Origin: Norana najaformis
Taxonomy: Eukaryota > Annelida > Clitellata > Crassiclitellata > Hormogastridae
DNA: 64,000 nucleotides
Direction of reading: 5' to 3'
Assembly (NCBI GenBank): GCA_964023275.1
Contig: OZ029917.1
Span: 19,582,488-19,646,487 of the forward strand
The translations under genes and the position numbers were made by a program. Below, piece after piece: positions 24,366 through 34,936 of this stretch (position 1 is its first letter; every line of letters begins with the position of its first letter). The notes beneath the pieces are model-generated. The model made no database searches. It was not told where the DNA came from and was given only the letters and a program-made list of their open reading frames with translations.

Positions 24366-27300
24366 CTGCAAATAAAGAAGATACATCAATGATAACACCT
24401 TTACCTCACAAATTTCTGAGTTGCCATCTTAGGACTGATGGCAGTTGCACTATATTTCTTTGCAGCTAATCTATCAGCAGTTTACAGCAATTCTGTTCAA
24501 CTCTGTTCAATCACGGTTTTGCTTCCCCAAGCTTCCTCCTTGAGGTACTGTGTAAGTTTAGAAACATGACATGAGTCTGTTCATGTGCCCTTAAATAATA
24601 GCAGAAAAAAGAAACAAATTCTAAGTCTTGTTACGGATTCTGTCTCTCCCAAGTGTTTAGTCACTAGCTTAGGACACACTTGTTTGCACCAACTTTTCCA
24701 GACTGACAAATTAATGCACTGTTGGTCACCATAGGTGTAAGTAGCACATTTGTGTTGTACCTGTATCTGTGTTGGTTGTACAAGTATTTTCTGTTCAACA
24801 GTCTACAGCAGACAATACAATGCAACTCTTGCACCACCAATGACCAAAAGCGCATTGTGAAGGTTTTGAATCTTATTTAAAGGATTTACCTTTACAGCGA
24901 ACATAAAGTAATCAGCATTTTCATTGTCAGTTTCACTTGTCATCATTATGGATGACCAGTAAACACAGGCATAAAATAAAGTATCCATTAATTCTGTAAA
25001 AAACATAAGAATAATTCAGTAAGAAAATTCAACGCAGCAGCATATAATAATTTTTTAGTTGTAACTTATTTTCATACTTGACACTTTATGAAGTTAAGCT
25101 TATGAAATATTTCAAGAAAACTCACATCATCACAGGACATATTGTAATCAGCCAAAACACATCGAGACCTCGAAGCAATGCTACTTGGTGTTAAGAGAAA
25201 CAACAGCAGATTTTCATTACTTAGTGGTCAGTGAATTAAGTAAGGCAAATGCCCTATACATCATACAACCCAATACCTGTAAAACATATAAATTCAAACA
25301 CTTTGTACCTGTGAGAGGTTCCTAAAAGTTAAATATAAATGCTGAGGTAAATAGCAGCACATAGTATTATTAGTACTGATCAGTAGTTGAATGACATCTT
25401 ATTAATAATATGGTTGTTGACATCCATATATATATATATATATATACACGTGCATTACAAAACAATGTAAGCAGCAAAGCCCAAAATGAGAACTTCAAGA
25501 TGTGCACAAAAGCACACCACAGTCTGCTGGTTTGTCACTGTTAACAGTTGTGAACCGATTTCTCCCTCTCTTCCAAGGCTTTGAAGAAGGAGTGCTAGGA
25601 TGATGTACCCATTCTGATGCCAACTTTGTTCAGCGTATTTTACCAACTCTGATGCTGACAAAGGCCCTATATTAGCCCTGGCACCACACAAAATACCAAG
25701 TTGCCAAAGTATTATAATACACAACACAAATAAATAACTATTACAGAAAGTATGCACAGCTGGCAAGACAAGGCAACAGGATCGCTGACAGCATAAACGC
25801 GTCTTAATCTGGAGAACATGCACAAAGCCCATCAAAGAAATCTTGGTTTGTTGGGTCTTAGACAAACGATCAATCTGCATGTTAGCTGCTGGTGACAAAC
25901 ATTTGCCCAAAATCTATAAAAAAAATCTAAGACAGGCACATTAAACATTCCTATAACAGGATTACCAGACACTGTGCTTTCAAGTTTTCGGTTTACATTT
26001 CTAGTGACTGGGTTAACAAATTAAATGAGCTATATCATTTACAATAAGAAAACAAAGGATACATAGATGGAGCAACAACACGCTTGTGTATTCCAAGCAG
26101 AAAAAGCAAAAACAAGAGCATACAGCTGATGGCAAAAAACGGATGATTATACAACGACTGTATAAAGGACACCTGCAAAAACCACGAAACAAAAAAACAG
26201 TTAAAAGTAAATTTATGGATGTATGTGAATTATTAACAGAGCTAGTAATCTAAGAATAGCATAACCTAAACCATTAAAATCAAAAAAAAATTATTATCTG
26301 TCATTTGAAATAAAACTTTTATAACCACTGACAAATGACCAATGACCATAATTTTTTCACAATGAGTGTAAATTCACAAGTTAGAATATTCAGAATACCT
26401 TTTTCTGATGGCATTATTAATTTTGTTAAAAATTTTGCTAGCAATGCAGAAAAACATGACCAAGCTTAAATGCATGTCCTAATGCATGTTAATTTCATAT
26501 CTTGTGTCCTTGATAAATGGATAAACAACAGTATTAACTAATTCATATCATGTGATCAGTTGCTTCATCAGTGTAATACTCTGATAGATTTGCCCTTCTG
26601 AAAATTTACATGGCATCTAGCCATTAAGCTCAGGTGCCGGCACTGGGCCCGGGTCACCATGGCCTCAACACCAAGGCCAGAACTCGAAGCCTAATGTCAC
26701 TGCCAACCCTGTTTGTAATTTGAGTCATTTTCTTATTTCTTCAAACAATAAGCAAATTAATGGCTCATTACACCACTGGTATCCCAAATTCTCTTCACTA
26801 TCTTTCTAGCTTCTTGTACAATAACCTATATTATAATGTCATGGCTAATCATTCAATTTCATCCATTTACTAATCGCCAAGTTGAGATGTGCCACTGTTG
26901 AAGTTGGACAAGCTGCTGTTGTGACAACAGACAATGATTATTGGTTCCAACACTGGATAACTTCATTTTGACATCATTTACGTTGATGCACAAGTTAGCT
27001 TATCTTTTTCAGCGACCAGATTGTTGTAATGAAGTTGATTAACAATAAGACAACTACCGATCATCACATTTTTAGTAAAGCTTGCTTAGGCTATTTACTT
27101 TGCATGTGTTCATCTTACTGAACAGTTACTACATCAATGTATTACCCAGACAGAGTATAAAATTCTATCCTCTAAAAAAGTTAGCTTCTACTAACCATAT
27201 ATTAATGACATACATATACGGAAACCTCTGCAGGTTGATCTATTTAGAAATATAAAATGTCACACAAAATGGCAAACAGCCAACTCAAAAATACTGAAGA

Positions 27301-29510
27301 TAAAATCTGACAATTTTCACAGATTTGTCACACTTTTGCATGACAAATTCCCATTTTATAATTAATTAATCAAGTTTTTTTTATAGTGGATTGTAATAAT
27401 TTATAATAATCTCTTACCCTGGTAGTTTCTGGGTCAGTCAACCAGTTCCATGCACCAGCAACAGTACAAGATGCAACAACTACTAAAATGACTACAAGAA
27501 AATTAAAATTCACACAAATCCAGATCAAAGTCAATAGACAGAAACTGCTTTTTCATGAATAATTTGGAGAGCAACCTAAAATCACCCCTGAAAAAGAGAC
27601 CAATCATTTCTGCTATCAGCTGAAATAAATCCAACACATTTCACACAGTAATTTTAAATTTTTTTATAACTCAACCAAATATCGTACTGTCAAGCAACCT
27701 GAGTAATTAGGCAAAGACTGCATGATATTTTTAATTTACAAATCCAATGAATGGCTGAGTAGAAAACTAAAATACCTCTCCATCTGACAGCAACAGGCTG
27801 GAGTTGACTAATCACTTCAGTAAGCCGCCGCTCGAAAGCCTTTAGATCTGAAAAGTTAACGTAACAGCTAACTCACTGATTAGAACACATGGCTGATGCA
27901 AATGGCATCAAACAGACGTCAAAGTAAATGAAATTATTATTTTTTATTATTTTGCATACATTTTATAATAAGTAATCATATTTTGAAGTGAAAGAGTCTT
28001 GCAGCTTTATCATCTCCCTTGCCTTAAATGCAAGGACAATTTTAGTCTAACACCCCAACTGCATGTTGCAAGTGAGGCACAGTAGCCAACCGGTTAGAGT
28101 GCTCAGACTGTATCGGTTCGAGCGTCTCCTGAGAAGGTATACCATTTAGGGACCTAGAGAAAGTCCTTCACTCAGCACCATCAACTGATGCTTAGTTATC
28201 GAAAAGTAGAGCTCAATAAATGCAGAAATAAAAAATAATGTTGACATGAAAGCATAGCATTATTAAGTATATGTACCAAAAACCTCAGTGAACTCAGTCA
28301 ACAAAGGCTAAATTGGTAATAATAATCAATCATCATTCATCACTGAAGTCTAAAACTGTAGTGTGTTGATGTCTTAGGTACAACCATTAAATCAATTATC
28401 AAATTATCAGTGGATGAAGAGTCATTTTCATCCACCTTTGCTCACGCCATAATTCATCCACCACCAAAAAATCCTCTCGACCTGGGCAACCGCTCAAATT
28501 ACAGGCCTATCTCAACTTTGCACTTCACAAAGAAAATTCTTGAACAAGTAGTTTTGATTCGTGTGCAATCTCACCTATCTTCCAACTCACTAATGAACTC
28601 CTTCCAGTCAACATATCATAAGTTTCACTCGACGAAATCCACACTTCTTGCTATTCATAATGACATCATGCACTCTGTTGAAATGGGTAGTTGTTCTTCT
28701 TAACTTGTCAGCTGCTTTTGATAGTTTGGACCATTCTCTTATTTGCATCATCTCCAGCACTGGATTGGGGTTTCTGGTCCTACCCAGTGTTAGTTTTATG
28801 CTGTGGAACACCATGCCAATAGTTCTTGAGAAATGGCCACTTGCAGTTTCCTATAAGTAGAGCGACCAGGGCGGCCATTTCACCCGAATTACCCTCAATG
28901 CCGATTGCTGAATAACTGGGCATCCACAGAATCATATCGCAAGCTTGCGATTTCTACCAAAGAAATTCTAACAAAGTGCCCAAAGAAAGCTAAGTCACGA
29001 GAACCAGATTATTCACAGGCGCTCAGTCAATACAAAATTGATAGGCAGGAAAGGTTCGGTTCCACGTCAAAATCTAAGAAGCAGGCAGGCAGACAGACAG
29101 TCAGATGACGATGGTGGATGGTGTTTGGAATTGAACCGGAAAGTTAGATAAGGGGAAGAGAAAGAATCAGGATAGGATTTGTGGAAGAGTGTTTTCAATT
29201 GAGTGAAAGACCTGCAAAATTGCAAGAGATGAAGTGTTGGTGAGTTCGTATGATGGGTCAGATAACTGTCGTAATTCTAGTGGGAATTTATTCCAGAGTG
29301 GCGGTGCAGCTATGGCTATGGCGCGATTTCCAAACTGTAAGGATGAGGTGACGGGAGGACGAAGGGTTAGGGCGGGAGGTTGGGGTTGAACGGAGTAATT
29401 GGATTGTGAATAGAAATATAAAATAATAAACATCCAACACCCGTTGTATTTTTGCAGGTAAGGCTAGAATTTTCAAAAGTAACTCTACCTTCCGTCTGTT
29501 CCAGTGACAT
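24327..29510 (-). CDS. CNEP1R1: CNEP1R1 (TMEM188), nuclear envelope phosphatase regulatory subunit 1
   Basis: Six minus-strand exons, 29489-29510, 27776-27847, 27418-27491, 26063-26172, 25126-25180 and 24327-24365, join in frame to 372 nt, a protein of 123 residues (human 125). Every junction has AG acceptors and GT donors. It opens with [19 protein letters not shown], close to the human N-terminus. Two membrane segments follow, at residues 32-51 (with [12 protein letters not shown] after it) and 67-85 (NHPFF...[10 protein letters not shown]). It ends with [20 protein letters not shown]. In vertebrates and yeast (Spo7) this protein binds the phosphatase CTDNEP1/Nem1 in the nuclear envelope and ER, and the complex dephosphorylates lipins to control membrane lipid synthesis. 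Intron 1 contains two LINE fragments. The start lies 510 bp from the divergent TSSK start. Confidence 0.96.
25126..25180 (-). CDS. CNEP1R1: CNEP1R1 exon 5
   Basis: The acceptor is caagtag and the donor gtgagt. It encodes residues 93-111, ending YNMSCDD. It starts with one base of a split Ile codon. Confidence 0.95.
25427..25446. repeat. Short (TA)n microsatellite
   Basis: About ten TA units inside CNEP1R1 intron 4. Confidence 0.9.
26063..26172 (-). CDS. CNEP1R1: CNEP1R1 exon 4 (second membrane segment)
   Basis: The acceptor is tttgcag and the donor gtatcc, a weak donor. It encodes residues 57-92 with [19 protein letters not shown] and HKRVVAPS. Confidence 0.95.
27418..27491 (-). CDS. CNEP1R1: CNEP1R1 exon 3 (first membrane segment)
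   Basis: The acceptor is cttgtag and the donor gtaaga. It encodes [19 protein letters not shown] and then DPETTR. Confidence 0.95.
27776..27847 (-). CDS. CNEP1R1: CNEP1R1 exon 2
   Basis: The acceptor is ttttcag and the donor gtattt. It encodes [19 protein letters not shown] then AVRWR, with both edges in phase 1. Confidence 0.95.
28072..28230 (+). mobile_element. tRNA-derived SINE
   Basis: Box A-like tagccaaccggttagagtgc and box B-like atcggttcgagcgtctcc are followed by a tail ending in an A-rich stretch (gaaataaaaaata). It lies in CNEP1R1 intron 1. Confidence 0.65.
28404..28860 (+). mobile_element. LINE reverse-transcriptase fragment, L2/CR1-like
   Basis: It encodes the start of an RT domain: SNYRPIST, then [38 protein letters not shown] and, in another frame, [13 protein letters not shown]. 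The frame shift and stops show that it is dead. It sits in CNEP1R1 intron 1, opposite to the gene. Confidence 0.88.
28935..29440 (-). mobile_element. LINE-A C-terminus and 3' tail, minus strand
   Basis: On the minus strand it encodes [20 protein letters not shown] and then [15 protein letters not shown], the C-terminal region of the LINE-A polyprotein. The agcgcctgtgaataa tail follows. It lies in CNEP1R1 intron 1, facing the RT fragment at 28404-28860. Confidence 0.88.
29489..29510 (-). CDS. CNEP1R1: CNEP1R1 exon 1 (start codon)
   Basis: ATG at 29510-29508, then seven codons giving MSLEQTE and one base of the split Asp codon; donor gtagag. Phase and sequence fit exon 2 exactly. Confidence 0.9.
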
Positions 29511-30020
29511 TAGAACGGATTTTGATCGTTTTCGTTTCACAAACAACTGTACACAACATAAATCTTGTTTTAGATTCTTTGCGCGAGCAGAGACTAGTTA
29601 ACAGTAGAACTATTAAAGTAAAGATGCACAATTTCCGCCGGTTTCAGTGGTGGCAAAATAAAAGAGACATGAGCAAAAATGACTCTGACTGTCTGTTAAA
29701 ATGTGATTTGGAATTATGGTAAGATCAGTTTTGGAGTTCTCGAATTCCTTAAAATGCTCTGCCTGCATAATATTAAATCGATTTTCAGTTTGCCGTAGAA
29801 TTGCAAATAGTTCTAAAATATAATAGAATGTAATAAAGTGACGTCAGTCATTGTAATGATTGCGTAGGCCTGTCGTAAATAAATCTTTGTTACACAAAGC
29901 GATGTATAGCCTACTGTAATCATCACCAGCTACATTACTGGCCACTATGCCCCTTCGGTTTGTACAAAAACAGCGAAGGCCTGGTTTCGAACTCTGAACC
30001 GTATATTTGGTGCAGACGAA
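29511..30020. promoter_or_regulatory. Divergent promoter region between CNEP1R1 and TSSK
   Basis: The 510 bp between two divergent start codons must contain both 5' UTRs and promoters. A perfect palindromic CRE, tgacgtca, lies at 29839-29846. No TATA box in a convincing place was seen for either gene. Confidence 0.55.
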
Positions 30021-30725
30021 ATGCCAGAGGACAACGGAAAGAGTAGACAGTCGATGGATCCAGCAGAAGGAGGAGACGATGATACCAGAAGCATTGGGGA
30101 ACCAAGCAAACAAACTGTACTCGAAGCACACGGATACACGATCATCCGGAACCTCGGTCACGGTTCGTATGCCACCGTGAAACTAGCTTTTTCCGAGAAA
30201 CACAAGTCGAATGTGGCGATTAAGATCATATCGAAGAGACGAGCGCCGACCGACTACATTCAGAAGTTCCTTCCGCGAGAGATCGACGTCGTTAAGCTGC
30301 TCAAACACCCGAACCTCGTCATCTTTCTCCAGTCGATCGAGACCAACACGCGGGTCTATATCATCATGGAGGAGGCGTCCGGCGGAGATCTGCTCGACGT
30401 GATTCGGAAGCAGAAACGGATTCCCGAGAAGCAGTCGGGGCTGTGGATGCGCCAGCTGTGCGATGGCGTCGAGTACTGTCACTCGCGAGGAGTGGTCCAC
30501 CGCGATCTCAAGTGTGAAAACCTTCTGCTGGACTCACGAGGCAACATCAAAATCATCGACTTCGGATTCGCCAGGTCTGGTATGCTTCCGGTGGACGGCA
30601 GGTACAAAAAGAGCGAGACGTTCTGCGGAAGCTATGCCTACGCCGCCCCCGAGATCCTGATGGGCATTCCCTACATACCGCAGCTGGCTGACATCTGGAG
30701 TGCCGGCGTCATCCTCTACGTCATG
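30021..30725 (+). CDS. TSSK exon 1
   Basis: It encodes residues 1-235: an acidic N-terminal lead of about 35 residues and kinase subdomains I to IX. I chose the ATG at 30021 because it is the first in this frame and gives a plausible short leader. Confidence 0.9.
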
Positions 30726-31357
30726 GTCATTCCGCGTTTAAAATTGCTCGTTTCAAAGTTTAGCTCATCATTCCTAATTTAAAAGTACAGGCTGACGGCG
30801 TAGGTTTTAACCACCATCCACTCATTCAACGCAATTGCCCAAATCATTTTGAGGAGTGTCGTGACTTTGTTTATGTATGTATGTATGTATGTATGTATCA
30901 CTAAATTTATAAAGCGCATTTTAAGTAACTCACAAAGGTGCTGCAGCACGGCTACTTCGCGCCCTTGAACCCATTGTAATTTCATATCCTAAATTTTACC
31001 CTGGGGCCAATATGTCACCAATCCAAATCCGCCCGAACAACACTTGGAGGGTACTGTACCAGGCATTATGCATATATTACCTATTATTAAGCTTAATGCG
31101 ATTAGGCTTGTGACCATATGCGCGTGTGTTAATAATTGATCATTGTTGAACTGTAGGTTGTCGGTCGACTTCCCTTTGACGACACCAATCATAAGAAGTT
31201 ACTGAAAATGGTTTTGGCCGGACCTGTGTTTCCATCAAATAAAGAGATGTCGACAGAATTCCAGGACCTCGTTCTTCTCATTTTAAAGCAGGAAGATTCT
31301 AGAATATGGATTCCACAGATTCGAGTAACACCTTGGTATCAAATATATGCAAGATGA
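30021..31357 (+). CDS. TSSK-family serine/threonine protein kinase
   Basis: Two exons, 30021-30725 and 31157-31357, join in phase 0 to 301 residues. The kinase domain is complete: Gly-rich loop GHGSYATV (46-53), Lys68 in VAIK, Glu87, catalytic HRDLKCEN (160-167), DFG at 180-182, activation-loop SETFCGSYAYAAPE with Thr200, and DIWSAGVILYVM. Exon 2 continues with VVGRLPFDDTNHKKLL and ends RIWIPQIRVTPWYQIYAR, the usual subdomain XI except that Thr replaces the common His before PW. KFLPREI and APTDY-type blocks are diagnostic of testis-specific serine kinases (TSSK1-4), which act late in spermatogenesis in mammals. I cannot say which TSSK it matches best. The donor ATG|gtcatt is weak. Exon 1 is much richer in GC and CpG than exon 2 or the surroundings. 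Confidence 0.9.
30864..30990 (-). mobile_element. LINE/SINE 3' tail with TATG repeat, in the TSSK intron
   Basis: A gtatgtatgtatgtatcact tract is followed by taaagcgcattttaagtaac, cacaaaggtgctgcagcacg and gctact. The same block is at 34303-34401. Read in reverse, the tetranucleotide repeat would be the 3' end of the element. Confidence 0.7.
31157..31357 (+). CDS. TSSK exon 2 (end of kinase domain)
   Basis: The acceptor is gaactgtag. It encodes 66 residues and a TGA at 31355. VVGRLPFDD continues exactly where exon 1 stops in the family alignment. Confidence 0.9.
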   Translation, partial: VVGRLPFDDTNHKKLLKMVLAGPVFPSNKEMSTEFQDLVLLILKQEDSRIWIPQIRVTPWYQIYAR

Positions 31358-32189
31358 TGCACTGTATGCGAGTCCGTTTTATCCGCTGCCGCAGACCTGC
31401 GTCATTTTAGAGCGCAATTAAACTGTTGCACGACTTATACGAATCATAATATAAGGCAACGGTTCGTAAAACATTTTGCTACGACCACGGGCCACAGAGA
31501 TGTATGATCTGTTGTTACATCGCACATGAACACATATGTCAGCCGTGCGTTGTAGGTCTATATGTGTGTGTGTGTGTGTGTGTTTGTGTGCTTGTGTGTG
31601 TGTTTAGCGAACTGTGGCCGTGCAGTGCACATGTAGGCCGACATAGAAGGCTAACGTAACAGGAAGCCAGTGACTGTCACTTTAAAGCTTCAACTGTTCG
31701 TAATCATCGTGGAAATTAGCGTCACCGTCAGCTAACGTAGATGTGCGCTTGTATAATTGTTGAAGCATGTAATTTGAATTTAATATTAATAATTTATTAT
31801 TACAGGAGGCAACAAGTATTTAGTTATTAATTTAATTGTTAATAAACATATTGTAGTTGGACATCGCAGATATATGCACGTAGGCCTATGTTTGAATGTA
31901 TGCATGCATACGCAGGTAGCATAGATGCGTGTATTATTATTTTACCGGAGGTAGGCCTACATATGATTCCTCAGAACAAGCGATTAGCAGAGGAGTCCTC
32001 GTTTCCCTTAAGGTCTGTAAAGGCGCCCTCGAATACAACGGCATTATAACGCTGGGTGCAAATTGAAAGGCGCTAAAAGATGGATTATTTCATGTGGATC
32101 ACGAGAAATAAGCAGTTAGACTACAACCTGGTTCAGAAATGAACTCACAGCCAGTCAGGTTGATTGGTCCCAATGTCTTGGTGTAATTG
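31358..32189. other. TSSK 3' flank
   Basis: No exon was seen. It has a TG microsatellite at 31563-31606 and several taggcct motifs. Confidence 0.5.
31563..31606. repeat. Interrupted (TG)n microsatellite
   Basis: TG units interrupted by single T and C bases. Confidence 0.9.
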
Positions 32190-33232
32190 GAACAATTACC
32201 TGAATGGATTGTCCTCTCTCGGGTCAATGACTATCTAACTTCCAACTCACTCTTTAAGCCACACCAATCTGGTTTTACTAACGGCACTCAACTGAAACCC
32301 TATGCACTTCCTCTACGATAAATTTGTTTCCATCATCTCTCATCAACAGGATTCTTGCCTTTGCTTTCTTGATATTTCGGCAGCCTTCGAGACCGTCTTA
32401 CTCTAAAGGCTTTCAACCTAGTTTGGTTCTACTGATACTGCTCTCCTTTGGATCCTGTCAATCTTCGCGCTCTTTCTGCGTAAAACAGCGGAAGCCTTAT
32501 CTAAGTCATGCCCTCTCACTGCAGGACAAGGATCCGTTCTTGGACCTCATTTGTCTATTCGGTTAACTACCCTACTCAGCTCACTCATTAGAGCAAGCTC
32601 AGTTGGCCATCACCTGTATCCCGACAACATCCTACTATTCATATCTCTCTCTTCGAACTGTTTCAGCGACTCTATAGATCATCTTCGTATAGTTGCACAA
32701 ATCATCTCCTTCTGAATGACATACATTCCCCTGTGCTTGAACCCATCTGGTACCAAATTCATACTTATTGGCTTATGTGACCAGCTGTATAAAATTCCTG
32801 ATCCCTCTATCTCCCTCAGCCTGGGCTTTGCCTTCACCCACATCTTTAATGCCAATTCTTTTGTCCGCAACATAGGTGTTGCATTCGACCAACACCTCGG
32901 CTTTCCTGATCATATCACCTATCTTTCTTGTTCTTGCTTAAGTTAATGCAAGAATAGGAATTTTAAATGCTTCTTTTTTCGTGCCCGTAGCAGAATCCGC
33001 ACTAAACCTGACTTCAAAACCATCGCGACATCCATAGTCCATGCTAAACTAGACTACTGCAATTCACATTCCAAAATATAGACACCATCCAAATAAACTG
33101 CCTTCAAGAACCACTTTGACTATCGATCTGGTTTTGACTGAGCGCCTGTGAATAAGCTGGTCCCATTGACGTTGCTTTCGTTGGGCGTTGTAGAAATCTC
33201 GAGCTTACGATTACGATTAGGCTTACGATTAC
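32190..33232 (+). mobile_element. LINE-A fragment with frameshifts (L2/CR1-like RT)
   Basis: Across several frames it encodes the RT middle (DISAAFET-like, LNPSGTKFILIG, FVRNIGVAFDQHLGFPDHIT, then ATSIVHAKLDYCNS), followed by the LINE-A tail: agcgcc at 33141-33146, ggcgtt at 33184-33189 and a ttacgattacg end. It is a dead copy. Confidence 0.88.
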
Positions 33233-33840
33233 AATATCCAGAATCCTGTCGCTTCTGGAGTCACCAAAACCCCAGAACACCACCATACCACTTCCTGTCT
33301 TCCAGTCACTTTAGTGGCTTAAAATATTTGAACGAATCGAGTCAAAGTCCTATCACTTACCTACAACACACTCCAATCATTCCAACCCTCCTATCTTCGT
33401 CAGTTACCTACAACCCAACCACTCCGTTGAACCCGCTTCTCTTCTGCCCTAACACTTCTGCGCACTTCCGTCACTTCATCCTTAAAATTTGGGAATCGCT
33501 CCATAGCCATAGCTGATGCAACGATCTTGGATAAATTCCCGCCAGAATTACGACAATTATCTGATCCAGCTTACGAAAGTCACTTCACCCCTTGCAAGGT
33601 TTGCGCCGGGTTGTCACTCTAAACTGAAAACATTCGTCTACCACAGATCCTACCCTGATTCTTTCTCTTCCCCTTTTCTGTCTTGCCGCTCCAATTCCAA
33701 ACACCATCCACTGTAGCCGTCTGACTGTCAGCCTGATTTTTGATCTTCACTTGAAACAGTGTCTGACTCGTTCTGCCTGTCGATGTTGTTGTTACTGAGC
33801 GCCTGTGAACAAGCAGGTTCCCGCGATTTAGCTTTAACAC
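33233..33840 (+). mobile_element. Second LINE-A C-terminus and partial tail
   Basis: It encodes SLKFGNRSIAIADATI and [14 protein letters not shown], then reaches agcgcctgtgaacaagcagg near 33800 before being interrupted by the next fragment. Confidence 0.85.
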
Positions 33841-34135
33841 TAACTCTTCTGTTCGTAACCTAGGTGTGATCTTCGACCAAAACCTCAGCTTCTCTGATCA
33901 CATTACCCATCTCTTCCGCTCTTGCTTTATGCATATCCGTGACCTTCGCAGAATCCGCCCTATGCTTGACTTTAAAACTGCATCAACCATCGCCACATCT
34001 ATAGTCCATGCTAAATTAGACTATTGCAATTCACTTTTCCTGAACATAAGCTCCATCCAAATAAGCCGCCTTCAAGCCATACAAGCGGCTTTCGTTGGGC
34101 GCTGTAGAAATCTCGGAATTACGATTACGATTACC
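33841..34135 (+). mobile_element. Internally deleted LINE-A: RT end fused to 3' tail
   Basis: An open stretch reads VRNLGVIFDQNLSFSDHITH through HAKLDYCNSLFLNISSIQIS. It then jumps directly into ggctttcgttgggcgctgta and the gattacgattac end, skipping the C-terminal coding part. It is a deletion derivative. Confidence 0.8.
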
Positions 34136-34302
34136 TAACCACCTGCGAATGGTAGTGTCAAGGTAAGTTCAGAGTTGGGCTATTTCGCTCCTTGGGCAAA
34201 TCGGACTGTTGTTTTAAAGCATTAGTAACTATCTGATTATAAATTACATATATATGCGAATTCCATATTTGATGACGTATATTCATATTAATAGAGCGCC
34301 AT

Positions 34303-34401
34303 TGTATGTATGTATGTATCACTAAATTTGTAAAGCGCCTTTAAGGTAACTCACAAAGGCGCTGCAGCATGGCTACATAACGGTCTCTAAATAGGAACGT
34401 C
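34303..34401 (-). mobile_element. LINE-C 3' tail fragment, minus strand
   Basis: A tgtatgtatgtatcact tract is followed by tgtaaagcgcctttaaggta, acaaaggcgctgcagcatgg and ctacataacggtctc. It is nearly the same as 30864-30990. It abuts the next, oppositely oriented LINE. Confidence 0.7.
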
Positions 34402-34936
34402 TTGAGACGGGCAGGTCTGCCGACTTGTCAGCTAGAGCGGATACAGTCAGTGCTAAACTCTGCTGCCCGCCTCATTTATAGTCGGACACAAATCAATCAC
34501 ATCACTGATCTGCTGCGCGACAACGTGCACTGGTTGCGCGTTCCTCAGTGGATCACCTACAAACTGTGCCTAATTACATACAAGGCTCTTAATGGTCTTC
34601 TGGCAGACTATATATCCGACTTCTGTATTCGAACAGCCGACAACCAGAACACATATCGGCTACGGTCCTCATCGAGGAATCAACTGCATGTCCAGCGGTC
34701 TTCCACGAAGTTTGGCGAACGTTCCTTCTCTGTCACCGGACCCACTGCTTGGAACAGTCTTCCTGAGAATGTGACGAATGCCACATCCCTGGACACATTC
34801 AAGTCACGACTCAAGACATATCTTTTTAGGATATCTTATGACTGTAGTTGATTTTTGTTTTTTAACCCATGTACAGCGCCCTTTTCTTCGACCTCGGGTG
34901 CGCTACGGCGCTATATAAATTGTCTTATTATTATTA
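34402..34936 (+). mobile_element. LINE-B C-terminus and 3' tail
   Basis: An open frame of 149 codons carries typical non-LTR RT C-terminal blocks: QSVLNSAARLIYSRTQ, ITDLLRDNVHWLRV, YKALNGLLADYIS, then FSVTGPTAWNSLPE and FKSRLKTYLFR. The 3' end is gcgctatataaattg with an attattatt run. This is the best-preserved LINE piece in the window. Confidence 0.9.

Noticed and set aside
30183..30500. Minus-strand gene opposite TSSK
   Set aside because: It is the antisense of a GC-rich kinase exon, which leaves several frames open by composition.
34402..34851. Host gene of 149 codons
   Set aside because: The blocks are those of a non-LTR reverse-transcriptase C-terminus, with a LINE tail behind it.
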